Below are positions 35,001-48,200 of a stretch of DNA of 64,000 bases, in pieces. The position numbers were made by a program, and so were the translations under genes. The stretch's first letter is position 1, and every line of letters begins with the position of its first letter. Under the pieces are notes generated by a model. It worked only from the letters and a program-made list of their open reading frames with translations, was not told the DNA's origin and did no database searches. Source of the DNA: Axinella damicornis (lineage: Eukaryota > Porifera > Demospongiae > Axinellida > Axinellidae); contig OZ007507.1 in assembly GCA_963931865.1 (NCBI GenBank), forward strand, positions 19,533,985-19,597,984. The letters run 5' to 3'.

Positions 35001-36414
35001 GCTGATCTTGCAAGCCCAGAATCAAGGGAACCCGCCTGTAACCCTCTCAACAGTAAGTACCAGAGGAAGACCCACTTGGGTCGAAATGTTGTATTGGTAT
35101 TGTGAAATCCTGGCTCATCGTGATCCACCCTTATAAATTTATGCACTAGATTTCAACACTAGCGGACCCGAATTGTGAAGTACCTCATTGTAGCAGGCAA
35201 TTGACTTCATAAACACAGCCCTGTCAAGGGTAAGAATTCCCAGAGATCTATATAGCCATTAACGCCCCACTCAATTACGATTTAAAAGTTTACCTCTAAA
35301 CTACGAAGTTTCCAGCAAAAACTAATATTAAGTTTTCACCAAAAACTACACTACTGGTCAGTCCCTACAGCTAAACTTCCATGAAGACAGCAATTCATAT
35401 CAATGCAGCCACTACTTCTGACTGGTATCACCCAAACATCAGTAACTTTACTCAGAAAGGAAAAAAAGCCCCCTAACAGCAGTGCTTTCAATTTGAATCA
35501 ATTTTGGTTTGATTGACAGGGGTTTCCGGCACCTTACCATGTCTGGGTGTGAGTGAAGGCTGTAGCAGCTTCTCCAAGCTCACCAACTGTGGAAGTCTGA
35601 GAGTGAGGAAGGAAGGGTGGATGGGGGTTCTCGAACCAGTGGCTATCAGAAGGGGGTAGCGAGCAGGCACATTTGCAGGGCTGACGAAACAACTTGCAAA
35701 CTTCGGAAGGAGTGGGTCAAAGTATTCGCCATCGAATCCAACAAAGAGGACTGTTCTGTTTCTGCATAGGTCCTTTAGCACTCGACTTCCATTGCTCTCG
35801 CCAACTGCACTTTCATAAGCGACACAGTCCCATTTCATCGACGCCGGATGCGTATGCACTCCGTGGATGTGCAGAAGGCCGGAAGTGCGCCTCGCAGCCC
35901 ATTTCCTCACTGCTTCTTCGTTGTCCAAGAAGATAGGCTCGCAGCCCAGCGCTGTGTCGAGGACGGTGTCGCAGTGTGAGTATGCCAATAGCATGCCTTT
36001 GTCTTGCAGCCGAAGGAGATGGTCGATGATGGCATTGCCTCGATGCGCGGGAGCACTGCGCAGAGAAGAGAACACTTCCGCCAGCCACGGTTCGTAGCAT
36101 CCGCGGGCCTTCAGCGACTCCACCACCTTGATCGCTGCAAAGGCAGGCTCCAACTCGTACGCATTGACCAGGAGCGTTTGCCTGTGCAGCCTCTCCTCAC
36201 TGCTCTCGAATGATTCTATCTCCAGCACGCGCTGGATACCCGATTCCACTAGCCTCCTGTACGAAAGCACAGCCGGAGTACGGGCTCGCTCAGTCGACGA
36301 CAAATACTCGGCTGAAATCTGAGGTCCGAGGATGCAGATGCATCTAGTGGGGTCTAGTTGTACGGCGGGGTCCAGGGCCATATCGTCTTCTAATCTGCGA
36401 CTTTGTGTTTGCAT
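25570..36414 (-). CDS. ETS gene B: SIR2-like (FAM118-type) + novel domain + ETS
   Basis: Four exons, each joined in phase 1: 36414-35538, 34025-33714, 28813-26855 and 26045-25570; 3624 nt, 1207 aa. Exon 1 starts at an ATG and encodes a SIR2-like domain (about residues 27-245) closest to FAM118 proteins. Exon 2 encodes the unrecognised domain shared with ETS gene A. Exon 3 is Ser/Pro-rich, with IEYIDQ, an Ala-rich charged helix ([12 protein letters not shown]) and RSSSLP (27228-27245). Exon 4 encodes the ETS domain ([38 protein letters not shown]) and three 19-residue repeats ([11 protein letters not shown] type). Exon 2 has no usable start and needs a phase-1 partner; exon 1 has one (catg|gtaagg). 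Alternative: exon 1 reads on 16 codons to a stop at 35488 as a separate 308-aa protein. The role is unknown; a nuclear DNA-binding protein with an NAD-binding-like module is inferred. Confidence 0.78.
28814..28856 (-). promoter_or_regulatory. Poly-C splice acceptor tract
   Basis: On the coding strand the acceptor cacag of exon 28813-26855 follows about 18 C, then ctcccccctccccccc. A nearly pure C-run stands in for the pyrimidine tract. Confidence 0.85.
30150..30445. repeat. Minisatellite with embedded poly-G runs
   Basis: Six copies of accctctagcccaaggctcg then tctcccaa, each followed by a G-run of 10-29 bases. Only the G-run length varies strongly between copies. Confidence 0.9.
33714..34025 (-). 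other. Exon for unrecognised domain of ETS gene B
   Basis: 312 nt, phase 1 at both ends (cattag acceptor, catg|gtgagt donor). Aligns with exon 44-373 of ETS gene A over its whole length, with [11 protein letters not shown] against [11 protein letters not shown] and VTVWLKGNP against VIVWPRKKP. No in-frame ATG lies before its first third, so an upstream coding exon is needed. Confidence 0.75.
35538..36414 (-). other. SIR2-like (FAM118-type) exon
   Basis: Encodes [13 protein letters not shown] (nucleotide-binding loop, residues 26-38), [20 protein letters not shown] (133-152), [11 protein letters not shown] (180-190), and [16 protein letters not shown] (221-236). These line up in order with FAM118 proteins, whose second block is LTTNFDNLLE and third VLHIHGVYTNP. 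The His of HIHG is kept, but the Asn of the TTNxD motif, catalytic in active SIR2 NADases, is His here (YSHCD). The loop GTG(I/V)S is GPQIS. The domain may therefore be a pseudoenzyme or have altered chemistry. Confidence 0.85.
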
Positions 36415-37012
36415 TTACTACCGAACCGGAAATAGTCTGTGAGTGGCTCATACACACAGGAAGGTAGGTTGCAGTTAGTGCAACGGCCAGGCACAGTAGA
36501 CACACCTATAGCTGCATTCGCCAGCTCGACTTCTATATGAACGCAAATTCAGACCTTGTCTCTCTCGATCGTCCAAATGTACGCTCGAGGAGGGAGTTCC
36601 GCTTCTTGGAAATGAAATACCACAAGCACTTTACCAGATGTCGCTGGCTAGCTACCGCACGGAAGTAAAGCAGGACATCTCGGAAGGTAAACTGATCCTC
36701 GATCAGCTTTATAAGATAGGAAGTGGGCCGCTAATAGCATTCATAATGCGGATTGCGCGGAAGCGCTCTTATTGCAAGCGTGACGTCACTAATTTGCGAA
36801 CAGAATTCATTATCAAGTGCATTTCCACAGACAAACGTCACAGCACGCTCGTCAAATGTCACCCAAATGTTAACGGTTTTAGAAGCAACATTAAGAACGT
36901 AAACAGAGCACATCACATTAACACATTAATGACGTCTAAGAAAATGGAACTAGAGGCTATCCATCTACTAATTTGTGATGTTTAAAAAGCTAATCTGGTA
37001 CCAACTGTACGG
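36415..37012. promoter_or_regulatory. Likely promoter/5' region of ETS gene B, also XRCC1 3' flank
   Basis: 600 bases between the ETS gene B ATG and the XRCC1 stop; both genes read leftward. The 115-codon plus-strand frame at 36638-36985 has no recognisable features. No TATA box was identified. Confidence 0.4.
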
Positions 37013-37125
37013 TCAGGTGGGCACAACTACGTAGGGTTGGAAGGGTACACACGATCGCTTCTGGTGGCACGCAAATAGCCATTTGGGACGAACGAATGCC
37101 AGGCCGCTGTTTTCTGACAGTGCCT

Positions 37126-37196
<71 letters not shown>

Positions 37197-40100
37197 TGCA
37201 TTAAAGCTGCACCTCAGGTGCAAAGTTTGCACTACTCCTAAGGATGTTGCAAACCCCATGCCTTGAGCTCTGTCCAATAAGGATACGAGTTATCATGGTC
37301 ACATTACACTGACGCTGTGTCTGGGTATCATTCACCCAGTTGGCAGATACTCCAACTCACAACTGGTGATGGTTTGAGTTTGCACCCAAAACAATCAAGC
37401 CATTATTAAGTGAGAGAGAGAATTGATTTGAATTCGGCTGAGGCCTCCCCACTATGCAGCTTGTGTGCTCCTAAGTCTCTGAATCAGGGATCTAGTCTCA
37501 CAATGTACGTATGTGTCAAGTCGCACTTAGGAAGGTTGATCACGCTTAGGAATGGTGCAGTTTCTGACCGGCAGCTTGAGTTTATCAGCCATGAGGATAT
37601 TTTCGAGCTTGGAGATTGGGGACAAGCACGTGGCCAGGGCAGCTACAAGTTAAGCTCCAAACATTGCAGGCGACGAAATGCGTGCCTGGGAACGAGGCTA
37701 GGGTACCAGTGCATGGGGCCTGAGCTTGCAGAGCTAGATCAGCTACAAGTGTGGAGTCAAACAGTGAGCATTACCGACATCTTTATCATCGTGCTGCATG
37801 CTGCATGCGGACGTGCGGCCTGACCACGTGCTTGCGAGATATAGTCTGAGTTGTAATTATTACTACTGGTTGGTGAATGTTGGTTGCAACCCTCCATACA
37901 GAATAGCATAAGCCAAGGGTGGACTGCAACTAATTTGTTGTCTGTTACCATAGCAACCACACCCACTACAATCTCCAGCCACTCTATTCATATACTACCA
38001 TGCAAAATAAAGTAAATGGTTGCTAAGCAACAGACAACAAATTCGCAGTGTTTTGCTACAAGCATCTTTTGGGAGGCTAGATTTAAGCCACAGCATATTG
38101 TTTTGCTCTACCAAAATTATAATACCATGTGCATAAATTAGACATAAACATCCTTGTTTATGAATAGGACAGAGCAAATATACACAATATATACACGCAG
38201 GAGCACACCCCACGAGTTATGGTTACAGGGTCGTGCTCTTCTATTCCCAATTCACCACCACTCTGAGAACAGCTCACTAGTAGGACCCCGCCTAGTCTCG
38301 TGCCCAGACCCTCTCAGAAGCACGCATGAGGGTCTGGGAACGACCCTGCCCTACATATGGCCGGTATATACACTGCCCGCATGCTTATCATTATATAGAT
38401 AGGAATCATCACAATAATGTAGGGGGCTACCCATATATGGCACAGGATGCAGGAAATTGAAAAGAGGTCAACCGGGTTGGAGATATCAACCAGGTTGGAA
38501 ATTGCAGAGGTCAAACAAGGTTCCTCGAGTTCAATCCGACACAGTATTTCCTACGTGCGGAAAATATAGCAGGTGTCCACTTCTAGTAGACCCAACCCAT
38601 GTGATGCAATCAGCAAGCAGCATGGTGATGTAACGCCTTCACGTTGCCATAGCGAAAGATGCTATGGAATTGGAAGCTACTATTCCGAGGAATGTTGATG
38701 AGTGTATATAAGCAAGACATACCACAGTGGTGTAGGTAGGAGGGCTTCTGGAAACCTCCTTCAGAGAAACATCACAGCATGAGTTGGTTGCTGGTTCTCA
38801 CCTTACCGATTGGATTTCTCCGACTTATTCCAAGGATTGTCATTTGAGGTGGCCATCGTTCATGCAACTATTGTTGATGATGTCTAGGGTTCGAGCCAAA
38901 GGGTTTCAGAGCCATGCAGCGCTGGCTCTACTGCTGTAAATTGTGGTATGAACACTGCTGTGATTTCCCAACAAGGGACAGGATATCAGCTAAGGACCAG
39001 TCTCCAAGTGCCTTCATTATCATTGCACTTAGCATCCAGAGAGCTTCTTGAATGCTGCAAAGTTCCAAAATTAAAAGATTTCCAGGCTTCTGTGTACACT
39101 TAGGAAGTCTATTGAGCTACATGTACACCCGCTCCCAACTTCCTGAGCGAGAGAAAATCGTCTAGCTACTAACACTAAGGCTGCTCCACAGCTTGGAGAC
39201 ACTTTTCAAAAATTCTGCATAATATGACCTCTGTGCCGTGAAAAGGTTGGTGTTACACAGTCTCTGAGATTCAGAAAGGCTGTGGAAAAACACTGCTATA
39301 AGGAATAATTCACCTGGTCAAAATTGTCATCCCAGTTCTCTTGTGTAATCACGTGCGTCACTTTGTCATTCATGTACTCCTCAATGTGCCTGTGTGTGTG
39401 TGTGTGTGTGTGTGTGTGATATTATGAGTGGGTTTGCAGCATGTGGCACCTACGTGTACACATTATGTAAAGGGAGAAAATCAACTACATGTATACACTC
39501 CAGGGGTACATTGTATGTACATATCCAAACATTGTAATTTCCCTCGCATTAATATTCATTCATACCAGTGTTGTGTGTGTGTGTGTGTGCATGTGTGTGT
39601 TTACACTTGACTTTAGTGTGTGTGTTGTGCTGTGCACCTGCATGTGTGGGTTGTGTATGTGTGTGTGTACATGTGTATGTGTGTACGTGTCTATGCGTGT
39701 ACATGTGTATGTGTGTACGTACATGTGTGTATGTGTTTGTATGTGTGCACAGGTGTAGGAAGGGAGATCACCCAAGGTATTCCATTACGGAAATACTATG
39801 TACACTAGTAGTTTCCCTACAATAACCAGTACAGAGCGGTGTGAATTCATGGCTGGAAGCTTTCGAGTGCTTCCCTAATTAGGCTTTGAAAATTCAATTT
39901 CTTGTCTATAATTGAGCTAGACCAATCTTCTCTCACTCAGGAAGTTGGGGGAGGGGGCCCCTTGGGTGAGAGAAAGAGAAGATGTAAACTATAGTCTCAC
40001 TCCTTGTGAACATAATTTATACTAAGGTGCCCAAGTGTTGCATATCTTGCATTTGAATTGTCATATCGGGTGTCCATGATGATAAATAAATCAAACTGCA

Positions 40101-42528
40101 ATTAGAACGAACATGGGGGGGGGGTAGTTGGCAAATTTCATTATCAACTGTTGACCTGTTCAGGAGTTTATGTGCTCCATTGCTGTCCTACAAGCAACAT
40201 AACTAAACCTAATCGGAATAGAAGTAGGCAACATTATTGGGTCTGTGGGGTCACTAGGAGGCGTCACAAGGAGCTCATTAGTCCGTCAGAGGAGATGGGG
40301 AATTGGGCTACTAGTATGGCAGATCTCTTCTCTTGCAGACAATGTTTGTAGTATGTGTGAAAAAAATTAATTTATTTTTGTCAGCAGAAAGCACTCTTAA
40401 GTTACCGCAGCCCTATGATGCGTGCGCAGCGTACATGCTATACTGCTGGAGCATATGTGAAGATATAATGATGAGTTTGTTGACTAGCAAACAAGATCAG
40501 TGTTGTCTAGCATGCAATTAGTAGATCAGGAATAAGCTGGACAACTACCAGTAATTTTGCTCCATGACAAGTAATAACGTGTTTCCTGTACACAGCGTAC
40601 AAAGTGTTCAATTAGGCACACATCCTGTATGGTGGACATGGTGTCCAGGGGACATGATGTGGGGAATACCTTAACACAAACCACCTGAGATTGAGCTAAA
40701 GTAGGACTGATAATTATAGAACATTGCTTTTAGTAGCATTGTTTTGATCTTGTACATATTGCAAACTGGAACTTGCAATTATTGTCTGTCAACTACCCTA
40801 GTTACCATGGTTACCAGTTATATTTCCAGTACACAATCATAGTTTACTAATACCTACAAGATCACAACAATGCAGCTCAAGAGATCGAGTCAAGAAAGGG
40901 AAGAGAGGTGAGCATAGCTACTAGGAGACAAGACTTCTACCAGCAGGCCCCGAGCAGTATCTGGCACACACAGATCAGTGATCAGTAAAGGTGGCTGCAC
41001 ATGGTGAGGAGCTACAGCTGCATATCAGCGTTAAACAGCATGACTAAACTGGACGAGCTGGTATCCACAGCAGCAATTTGGGATGACCACTGAGAACTGG
41101 TAAGTAGCAAATTCACAGACAAGCTGACGTTACCATGGATACACCACAGTAACAGGAAATCCTACCACAGTTTTCATATGAAAGGTGTAATCATGTTATA
41201 ATAATTGCATCCTTGTGGTTCTAAATGTATGTCCCCCCTCCCTACAGGACAATTACTTGAAGTTACTTCTGCCTCAGGCAACTCATTGTTTGTTACCATG
41301 GCATCCACTTACTTACATTAGCCCTAGTTAGGCAACACACTGAAGTTAATTACTTCTAAGTGTTGTATATACCAATCCCAATGTTTTCACAAGTTTTGAC
41401 GGCACTGCCATGATCTCAGTACAGGCATCACCATTTCTTTCTTCAATTACCCTCGGTAGGCAAAGCACTGACAATGAAGTGCTGTGACCTACAGTGCTTT
41501 CGTTTGACATCATTTGTGGGGGCTTGCTCAGGCTTGCCCCAGTTCATTCCTCAAAGTAAGAAAATGGGTAGTAGTAGCGATGTTGTATAATATTGCACAA
41601 CTTTTGCATCATATTGACAATGGAATAGCATGGTACCAGGGGTTAGTTGGCTCAATAACTTAGCCAAACTTTGTGAGTGACTTGTGGCCAAGCATTTGAC
41701 TGTGGGCCAATATTCTCAGGTTCGAGTGGCTCCACAGGTCAAGCACTTCTTTTACCACTCCTCCCTGTTTTAATCCAACTTCAAATACTAGAAGCCACTG
41801 CAACAAAAACGAAGTAAATGTTTTGGACTTCTGTCATATCTCCGTGGCAATTCATTGATATGTCTCCCTGCCACACAGCAAGAGCATTGAGAGAATATTT
41901 GACATACACTGCTAATTTGTACAGCTAAAAATGATTAATTCCTTATAAGCAATCAAACACCAGTCTGCAGTATCATGCATTTTGGGGCATTTAAAGTATG
42001 ACGGAATGAAGTGGTATTTACAAATTACTAAACTGTTTCCTGCTTCGGGTGTCTAATTCCGAGCCAACGAACAAACTGCTAATGACATTCCAATAGCAGG
42101 TAGTTCGCTGAGGCATTGCACCAATGCACGACCTGTGTACTCCCGTCCAATGATGGGATATAGTTTAGCCTCGTTCCCAGTCCCACACCCAGCTTTTTGT
42201 TGCTTGCAGTACACTCAACTGTACTGCAAGTGATGGGAAGCTGGGCGGGGCCTGGGAATGTGTGTGTATGTGTGAGTGTGGCAAAGGGGGGGGGGGGGGG
42301 GGGGGGGGCAGGGGCATGAGTTGCCTTGCATACTTCTTTGAAGCCCCCCCCCCCCCCCCACCCAAATGAAACCCTGGTGTGTGTGTGTGTGTGTGTGTGT
42401 GTGATCATAGATGGTGTGATTGTGTAGTATGTGGGCATGCATGTGAGTGTGTGTGTGCATGTGTGTGTGTGTGTGTGCATGTGTGTGTGTGCATGCGTGT
42501 GTGTGTAGTATGTGTGCATGTGTGTGTT

Positions 42529-42560
<32 letters not shown>

Positions 42561-42778
42561 GGGGTGACCTTGGGCCATTGGTTATACAATGGCTCTAGCA
42601 GGTATTCTACTGACCCATCATAAGCAGTGATGTATCTAGTGATGAGCCGTCGGTCTGCTGGAGAAAAGTTTCCGTAGAGGAGAAATCGATGCTTGGAAAA
42701 GAGGGTAGGAAGTTCGGTCAGTGACTGGGGACCTGTTGCTCCCTGTGTCATGCGGCTACTGTCATCCTTGTCTGGGAT

Positions 42779-42874
<96 letters not shown>

Positions 42875-45196
42875 GGTGGGTGTATAGTGTGTTTGTATGT
42901 GTGTATAAAAGTTTACTCTCCTCAAAATGTATCAATCAACAAAGATTGGGTGAGGCCACACCCACCAACACGGGCTGGGGAGGCCACGCCTACCAAACGG
43001 GCTGGGGAGGCCATGCCCACCAACACGGGCTGGGGAGGCCATGCCCACCAACACGGGCTGGGGAGGCCATGCCCACCAACACGGGCTGGAGAGGCCACGC
43101 CTACCAACACGGGCTGGAGAGGCCACGCCCACCAACACGGGCTGGGGAGGCCACGCCCACCAACACGGGCTGGGGAGGCCACACCCACCAACAGGTTGGG
43201 GAGGCCACAGCGCTCCAGCGAAGGGCTGAGAACGAGTTGCTTCTGTGTACAATAAACAGGAAGCTACACATACAATTGATGTAGGAGGAACTAATTGCAT
43301 GTTGTAGGAAGTAAACACTATCTCTAGGAAGTTATGAGGAATGGTGCCTTCTCTGTGCAATAACTCACTTGAAGCCAGCCGCTACCAGAGGACATATATA
43401 CCTCCAGGCTACCGCTTTCAAGATACATGCAGTTAAAACTATAACCAATGATCCTTACTTTTAGCAAGGCATAATGTACTAGATAACTAAAACCCCTTGT
43501 GCTTCTGCTAAAAGTAATATAAAAGGCCAAAACTATTAGTAAACAAACTGCAGTTTGACAATGTCACCGTTGTAGTGTTACCCCCCCCCCCCCCCCCCCC
43601 CCCATCCCGCCATACCCTTCAATCTCTTCAGCCCAATGCACTCCTCTTCAACTGAACTAACTGGGCCAGCGGTCATGAGTGTTACCCCCCCCCCCCCCCC
43701 CCCCCCCCCCCATCCCGCCATACCCTTCAATATCTTCAGCCCAATGCACTCCTCTTCAACTGAACTAACTGGGCCAGCAACTGACATGGCCAGTGGTCAT
43801 GAGCCTTCTCTGCTTCAGGGTTGCACACCATATTGATATGACGGTACTCTATCGCAATAGACACTGCCACGATTACTTTATCGACACAGCAACAGTATCA
43901 GAACATCACCCATGTGCAATATAATGTCTCGGACATGCACGTGTTGAAGATGTCCCCTACAACATGTCTGTATTATTATCCCAGCTTCCAAGGTACTCAG
44001 GGACAGCTGTTGCTTCCTCCTGGCAGCACATGATCTCCTGTTCTACTGTCCTAACTAAGTACATTCCTGCACACAGTCTCCTACAATCTCACCACATCTA
44101 GAGTGTGCCTGCATGGTGTTGCTAGGATACCACCATGTTCATTATATATGTAAGGCACTTCCGTGCGTCATAAATTCAATTTAGAGGCAGTTGTAAACAG
44201 TTGCTAGGCAGCCCTTTAAATGATAATTACCCAATCTTGCTGATGCAATGTACCCGCCCTTTCAGAACCCTCAAACCCTGCTTTCAGAAGTCTCCTTTCA
44301 GAACTCCACTATCTGGACTCTCCTTTCAGAGCTTTCCTATCAGAAGGGCATGCACTTCACCAGCTGTTTTTGTTTATATCACCTGGTACCATCGAAGGGC
44401 TTCCACAATATATACCTACCTTCACTTATTGACAGTGAAGTCATACGAAGAACATTTGTCCTTAGGGTTGTTCACATGCCGAAACTGGCACATTTTGGAA
44501 AACAATTTCTACCATTTTTTAATTTTATGCTGAGCACAACGGCACAATCCCCAGCTTTGTATCCATATCTCATTAATTATTACACCTAGTTCAACATTCT
44601 CTTCCAAGTCTATTCCAATACCAATTGGTTCATTGGTCCATATTGGCAGAAATGGCACATCAGTCACCCTACAGAACAGGAGTGCTGTTTCCGGTCTAAT
44701 TCAAAAATTGGCACGTCAAAATGTGCCATAAATGGCAGAAAATAATCAGTAGAAAATTGTTTCCAAAATGTGCCAATTTTGGCACAAAAACATACTTCTT
44801 TGTCCTAGTCAACAAACGAGTGGCTCACATACGTATCACATGGCTTAGTGCTACATGTGTGAGGCCAATGAATTACTGCATAATGCTGTGACTTGTGCAG
44901 CGAGCACGGTAACTCGGACCCTACCCAGCACTGGCAGAGGTATGGATTTCATCATAAATTTAATTTCAGTTTTTTAATTTCACATTAGAAACTACACATT
45001 AGGGACTACGATACTTCATCGGTCTTCTTCATATCGAAGCAGTTTCCAGGAGAAGACCGACGAAGAGGGGTTGGGATTCTTACCGAGAAATTCAACAAGA
45101 ATGGCCATGCTGAGTACTTGTGGCCGGACTCTAGGACTCCAGTACCATTGTCCATCTGCCAGTAGTTGTTTTTCCCCCAAAGGGGAGTAGAGGGGT

Positions 45197-45234
<38 letters not shown>

Positions 45235-48200
45235 TTCCTTCCTGCCCTAATATCCTTTATGTGGTCATTGGAATGCATTAAGTTCTTTGATCTGGTCAAT
45301 TTTTGTCAGTTTGGGGAAACACTGAGCAAGATAGAGTGTGGGATATATAGAGAGGACTGTCGTACGCTACCTGCTCACCAAGCCCAGCTGGGTTAATTCT
45401 GAGCTCATTAGAGAGATGCGACAGTGAGTTCTCCAATGTCTGCAATCTTCTCATTCTTCACATAGCACCCCATCAAACCCCTCAGACCCGTTGTGTAACA
45501 CTACCACTGCTGAAATGTGGAGTTCTCTGAACAGAACATACAAATCTACCACAGAGAGGAATTCAATCAGCCCTGCTAAACAGTTTACTGCTGGTAGTAA
45601 AATGCTAAAATCGCCTCAAAATGTACCTTGTCATTCTTGTTGCTATGATAATAACATCTTGGTTACCACGATGTCCGAGCTCCGGTGGAAGGTATACTCT
45701 CTACCTCAAAGTTGCATGTAGGGCTTCAAACATAATATCAATGCTTAAAGTAATTGCAGCAAGGCTGATCATATTTCCTCTCTTAGGTCAAAAACACGTG
45801 CAAATTAGAAAGAAGCACATGTGCCCCCGTTGAGTGTTCAACTCCAAAGAACCAACCTGTTCCTGAGTACTATATACTGTAAATTTCAGGTTGGCTGTCC
45901 AAAAAATTCAGAATGCAAAACTGCAAAAGTATCACGTGACTTGAATCCACCAATAGAATCCAAGTTGTCACGTGACAACTTGGGGATTCTATTGGTGGAT
46001 TCAAGTCACGTGATACTTTTGCAGTTTTGCATTCTGAATTTTTTGGACAACCAACCTGAAATCTACGGTATACACAACGGGTTTGAAGAGCTCTGTTGGG
46101 TGCTATGCGGAGAATGATAAGATTGCAGACATTGGAGTACTCACAGCCTCAGACGTTAGCACTTCATATCTCCCTAATGGGCTCAGAATGTATAGAACTC
46201 ATGCAGGTGATCTTGGTGATGTACAGCACACCCACCGTGTTCACATTAGCAACAGCTGTTTGGTTGTGCCAGTTGCCTGCAAGTGCGTGATCGTATGCAG
46301 AGTAACTCCTGCACTAAACATCCTGCAGCACATATGCACGGTAACCAATGGATACAAGAAGTGATGTTGCCATAGCAATATAACTTACAGTGGAGTTTTC
46401 AAGGGAAGGGCCTAGTACTAGCAATATTAGGTCTAGCACCTCCGGCATAAATGGTACTCTCATTTGCAACTTCAAGCTGACTAATAGTGCATGAAAGGTT
46501 GGCCAAGCACTAATTTACTTCCTCGTACAACTCCATCACTGGTCTTCCTTAAATTTGCAAGCAAGACTTCAGATGCACTTGGCTTGGCAAAATACTCATA
46601 ACAACTCTAACCTTGTTCCCAGGCCTACTCCGTTTTTGTTCTTCGGTTTCTGATACACGGATGCAGAAGTGTTACTCATTACAACTCCATCACTGAGCTT
46701 CCTTTGCAAGCAAGATCGACATCAGCCAAACCGTGTGTGTCTCTCATCTGTTGACTCCAAGAGTTATGACAAAGGACAATAGCCCTTTTACCTGCAACAT
46801 ATTATATACCAGTGGAATCCACGACATTAGGGGGTGAGTCTGAGTGAGACGTGCACTAACGTGGAGTCACTACAAGCACACATGACTTGCACAACACACA
46901 GTGGGCGATGTACGGATCTCTGACTACAGACGTAGCCCATATGTACCCCGCCCCAGTCACAGCTCAGAGAAAACTCAGAATGAAAGTCTGGGAGGATTGA
47001 TCACTGGAGGCTTTGGTAGCTCCGTGTATCCTCCTAGATGGTGAGTCATCTTGGTCTTGGGTCCCCAACTCACACACTGACAACAATGAGCACTCAGTGG
47101 AATGTTACGGTAGGCACGTATGACATCACAGTGTCACCGCATCACGTGAAAAATCCTCCTAGCTTTTCCTTCTGAGTTTTCCCCCAAAGCCGTGAGAGAT
47201 GGAAAGCCTGTATACGAGGCTACATACATATGCACACCGTGCAACTATCCCTGATGTGGATGTCAAGTATAGAAGATCGAGTGGGGAGCAAGCTCCCTGT
47301 ATCCTTACCACTGTCTTCCTCTGTGGAACCTCCATAAGGATCATCTACCTTTCTCTTCTGTTGCTGTTTGATCCTGTACGGGAGGGAGGTGAGGGGGGAG
47401 AGGGGGATTGAGTAAGGTGAGGGGGGAGAGGGGGATTGAGTAAGGTGATGGGGGAATTGGAAGAGGGAGGAGAGAGGAGGGGGGAGGAGAGAAGAGGAGA
47501 TGTTAAATGTTTAAGAACTAGACTAGCCAGCCAGAATCAATCCAGAAGTATTATAGGGACAAAGAGTTCACTGATGTGAGCGACTGCACTTGGACCCAGC
47601 TAGGGCTCATGAGAACTGTGCTGTACTGGAAAGTGTGCACTAATACTACGGTATTGGAATCAAATTGTGCAGCAATGGAATTGGAATGAGAGTGTGCAGC
47701 AAATTGATGAGCACATACAACAGACAACATGTTTCAACAAACCAGTGGCCCTAACACCACACGAACGGATATTTTTTTCTGTCTGCCAGAGGGCATTTGG
47801 CAGTATGTGATTTTGCATATAATATGTGGTGCATTCATTGGGATGTGCAGTAAGCTACTAGTTAACTTAGTCTCGTTCCCAGGCCCTCAGACGCGTGGGG
47901 TCTGGAACGAGACTACTAGCAGCTATACAAGCAGCCTGTGAACAGAGCTAGCTGTAGTGAAGACAATGGCTGGTTGCAAAAGGTGTAAAGTAAGGAAAGC
48001 ATTTTACAGGAAAATCTTACATCAAAAGATATCAGTATAATTTTTGTAAGCATAGCTCACGAGCTTCTAAAGGGGGGCAATGTATTGTAATGTGAACTGT
48101 TAATATGAGATCACATCCACACCTGCATAATGAGGGTCATGCTCTTAATAAGGGTGCAAAACCATGTGAGCACAAATATTAAATCATGCAGATTATGAGA

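Noticed and set aside
35488..35537. C-terminal 16 codons after the SIR2-like exon as part of a 308-aa stand-alone protein
   Set aside because: Possible, but a strong donor precedes them and the next exon requires a phase-1 partner; kept as the alternative model.
36638..36985. 115-codon plus-strand frame upstream of ETS gene B
   Set aside because: No homology recognised and sits in a probable promoter region; cannot be supported as a gene.
45006..45299. Minus-strand frame with YWQMDNGTGVLESGHKYSAW, vaguely arrestin-like, followed by a gtaaga donor
   Set aside because: Too short and weak to assign; no neighbouring exon was found. It could be a fragment of a nested gene.
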